Below are positions 36,654 to 38,328 of a stretch of 38,328 nucleotides of DNA, one piece after another. The stretch comes from CAYTNY01 sp964439215 (GTDB lineage Bacteria; Oederibacteriota; PGYV01; CAYTNY01): NCBI GenBank assembly GCA_964439215.1, contig CAYTNY010000012.1:1-38328 (forward strand), in the 5' to 3' direction. The translations under genes were made by a program, and so were the position numbers. The notes beneath the pieces are model-generated. The model searched no databases. It was not told the DNA's origin and saw nothing but the letters and a program-made list of their open reading frames with translations. Within the stretch, counting starts at the first letter, position 1. Each line of letters begins with the position of its first letter.

Positions 36654-38328
36654 TATTTCACCACCGCAATTTTTATTATATACTTATCAGTATTGTTTAT
36701 TTTTAAAACCGCATAATATACACCGCTTAGAACGGCTTTTCCCCTTTTGTTTTTCCCGTCCCACACTGTACCGTGCATGATCCCGCCTGCAAGTGTTTCA
36801 TTATCAATAAGATTTACTGCTTTTCTGCCTATAAGGTCATAAATATCCAGGCTTACTTCGGATGTTGAATCCAGATAAAATTTTATATTTGATACCTCGT
36901 TTTGCGGAACAAAAGGATTCGGATAACTAATAAAACTGTCTTTTGTATTGTCTTCTTTTATGTTTATCACCTGAGCGGTGTAAGGATAAGGGTCTGATGC
37001 AGGCTCAATCAACGCACGTGTATCATCCAGTCTCATAATATCTATGTCAAAAGGACTGTTTATGGATGCGGTAAATGCTCCGGTATGGGCATCCGGCCTG
37101 ATAGACGCTTTTATTTCAAAAACCCTTTCATCCAGCGGTTCTATAATTACGTTCAGCGGCAGATAAACTGTTTTTTCCCGGTCCCATACCGCAGTACCAA
37201 GCAGGGCATTATTTTCAAAAACCGAAACAGATCCAATAACATCATTAAAAGAACTGTCCGCGGTAATTGTTATGCCCGCTAACAGGTAATTGGCCCCTCC
37301 GGTGCTTGGATTTGTTATATTCAGATCCATTAATTCGTGTTCTTGTGCGCCTTTTGATACCGGCCCTCCTTCATAAACACTGTAATCAGAAAGCAGAAGA
37401 TTCCCCCCGGCGCTTACGGTCACAGGTATCGGATTTGAATCAGCATCCGAAAATACACCATTTCTGTCGGATGCAGTAATTGTATATGAAACACCGGGTT
37501 TAAGGAATCTGACCGTAAATTCCGCGGTTCCGTTTTCAAGCTGTTTATCTTCGTCAATTACTGTCCATTCCGGCGAAGATGAATTTATCCCCACAAGATT
37601 TGATGCCTGTGTAAATGTTGTAAAATTTATATCCTCTATCACTCTAACGGATATTATTACGGGTTTTCCCGCTTCCTGCATATCAGGACTTCCTGTATAT
37701 CCGGGAGGGGCCGTATCATATGTTTCACCCGGAGCAAGCACCAGCATTCTTAAAACAGGTGTATTGGTGGGCGTTACCGTCTGTGTTGCTGTCTGCGTTG
37801 CTGTATTTGTAACACTGGGAGTTGCTGTAACGGTAACTGTCCGGGTTATTGTCTGTGTCACGGTTTCTGTCACGGTTTGCGTAGCTGTTTGTGTCGCACT
37901 CTGTGTCACGGTCCGGGTAATGGTCCGCGTAACGGTCCCTGTAATACTCGGCGTTGAAGTTTCTGTGGCCGTTTCTGTAACCGTAGGGGTAACTGTCCGG
38001 GTAACCGTGAGCGTGACAGTTTCAGTAGCTGTTTTTGTCACTGTCCGTGTTATCGTTTGTGTCACTGTCTGCGTTGCGGTTTGAGTTGCTGTCTGTGTAG
38101 CGGTTCCGGTAACTGTGCGCGTAGCGGTCTGCGTTGTGGTTCGGGTAACTGTCGGAGTTGCCGTCTGTGTTATGGTCTGCGTCACTGTCTGTGTAACCGT
38201 CTGAGTTGCTGTCTGTGTAACCGTTTTCGTCACTGTCCGCGTAGCGGTCTGTGTTGCTGTCTGCGTTATAGTTTGTGTTGCGGTTTGAGTTGCTGTCTGT
38301 GTAACGGTTTCGGTCACTGTCTGCGTAA
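36653..38328 (-). CDS. Thr-rich surface protein with C-terminal YPNPF beta domain (N-terminus outside window)
   Basis: The frame is open to the right edge, so the true start is missing. The in-frame GTG at 38317 is within the repeat. The visible 558 residues are: a Thr stalk of about 190 residues (TVTQTATQT-type, period four residues), a beta region of about 260 residues (MLVLAPGETYDTAPPGYTG, YTITASDRNGVFSDADSNP, NNALLGTAVWDREKTVYLPL), and a C-terminal domain beginning FISYPNPFVPQNEVSNIKFYL and ending GVYYAVLKINNTDKYIIKIAVVK, typical of FlgD-like/type-IX-like C-terminal domains. It probably sits on the cell surface. It resembles the NHL-repeat protein of this window in stalk and C-terminus. 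Confidence 0.8.
   Translation of the reverse strand, partial: TQTVTETVTQTATQTATQTITQTATQTATRTVTKTVTQTATQTVTQTVTQTITQTATPTVTRTTTQTATRTVTGTATQTATQTATQTVTQTITRTVTKTATETVTLTVTRTVTPTVTETATETSTPSITGTVTRTITRTVTQSATQTATQTVTETVTQTITRTVTVTATPSVTNTATQTATQTVTPTNTPVLRMLVLAPGETYDTAPPGYTGSPDMQEAGKPVIISVRVIEDINFTTFTQASNLVGINSSSPEWTVIDEDKQLENGTAEFTVRFLKPGVSYTITASDRNGVFSDADSNPIPVTVSAGGNLLLSDYSVYEGGPVSKGAQEHELMDLNITNPSTGGANYLLAGITITADSSFNDVIGSVSVFENNALLGTAVWDREKTVYLPLNVIIEPLDERVFEIKASIRPDAHTGAFTASINSPFDIDIMRLDDTRALIEPASDPYPYTAQVINIKEDNTKDSFISYPNPFVPQNEVSNIKFYLDSTSEVSLDIYDLIGRKAVNLIDNETLAGGIMHGTVWDGKNKRGKAVLSGVYYAVLKINNTDKYIIKIAVVK
37765..38328. repeat. degenerate tandem repeat of about 12 bases coding T-[AVI]-T-[QRE]
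   Basis: On the plus strand the tract reads as alternating GTTGCTGTCTGCGTT-like units; on the coding strand it yields the Thr stalk. It runs off the window, so its full length is unknown. Repetition makes it a likely site of length variation and assembly error. Confidence 0.75.

Noticed and set aside
37764..38084. Plus-strand reading frame of Val/Cys-rich repeats opposite the Thr stalk
   Set aside because: It is the complement of the T-x-T-x codon repeat; it has no ribosome site and its composition follows from the repeat.

Overview
The window is a densely packed bacterial chromosome segment of about 38 kb, mostly coded on the minus strand. The genes are chromosomal housekeeping and stress genes with Shine-Dalgarno sites (AGGAGG-like), several TTG starts and sigma70-type promoters. 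Two very large proteins carry long Thr-x-Thr-x tracts and C-terminal 'YPNP' beta domains. The lipid-linked glycan polymerase, the split glycine decarboxylase (GcvPA/GcvPB), the LipM-type lipoylation route and an oxygen-independent ergothioneine route suggest an anaerobic or microaerophilic Gram-negative-type bacterium. The style resembles uncultured candidate phyla such as Goldbacteria, Firestonebacteria or Elusimicrobia relatives. That placement is an impression, not a measurement.

Layout. 1-4024 (+): the tail of an unknown gene, aroQ, and a giant membrane protein with two tandem O-antigen-ligase-like halves plus TPRs. 4081-6525 (-): an arsR / three-thioredoxin-fold fusion / trxB redox operon with a 12-bp-arm palindromic operator inside its promoter. 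6685-8189 (+): def-fmt with a good promoter. 8193-13876 (-): a DUF362 ferredoxin-like protein, a BatD-like protein, RidA and an NHL-repeat surface protein. 13921-15249 (-): small genes including yidD and a TM2 protein. 15550-18112 (-): ygbA-copA ending in a terminator. 18318-19761 (-): a stress-type operon (coiled-coil gene broken at an A11 tract, sll1863-like protein, PRC-barrel protein). 19894-23951 (-): eanB-egtD-sufS-sufE, which reads as an anaerobic ergothioneine operon with its own sulfur supply. 24141-26060 (-): a chemoreceptor with its own promoter. 26560-34628 (-): gcvT-gcvH-gcvPA-gcvPB-lipM-rsgA-lipA-aldo/keto reductase, a complete glycine cleavage plus lipoylation operon, preceded by an attenuator-like leader.

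34629-35983 is the most unusual stretch. It holds two tandem, homologous, self-contained small-RNA-like units on the plus strand, each with its own promoter, the same outer stem, a hairpin with an AGGGGG loop and a terminator. It also holds a GIY-YIG nuclease gene frameshifted at a CA repeat, a palindromic repeat butted against the 3' end of ssrA, and ssrA itself (tmRNA, tag ADNYALAA). smpB follows, overlapping by one base the end of a second Thr-rich surface protein that runs off the right edge.

Functionally, the region mixes redox and sulfur handling (thioredoxin system, SufSE, ergothioneine, lipoate), one-carbon metabolism (glycine cleavage), translation quality control (def, fmt, rsgA, smpB, ssrA) and cell-surface proteins. 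The strongest candidates for something undescribed are the paired small RNAs (34738-35060), the two genes broken at simple repeats, and the eanB-egtD-sufS-sufE arrangement.
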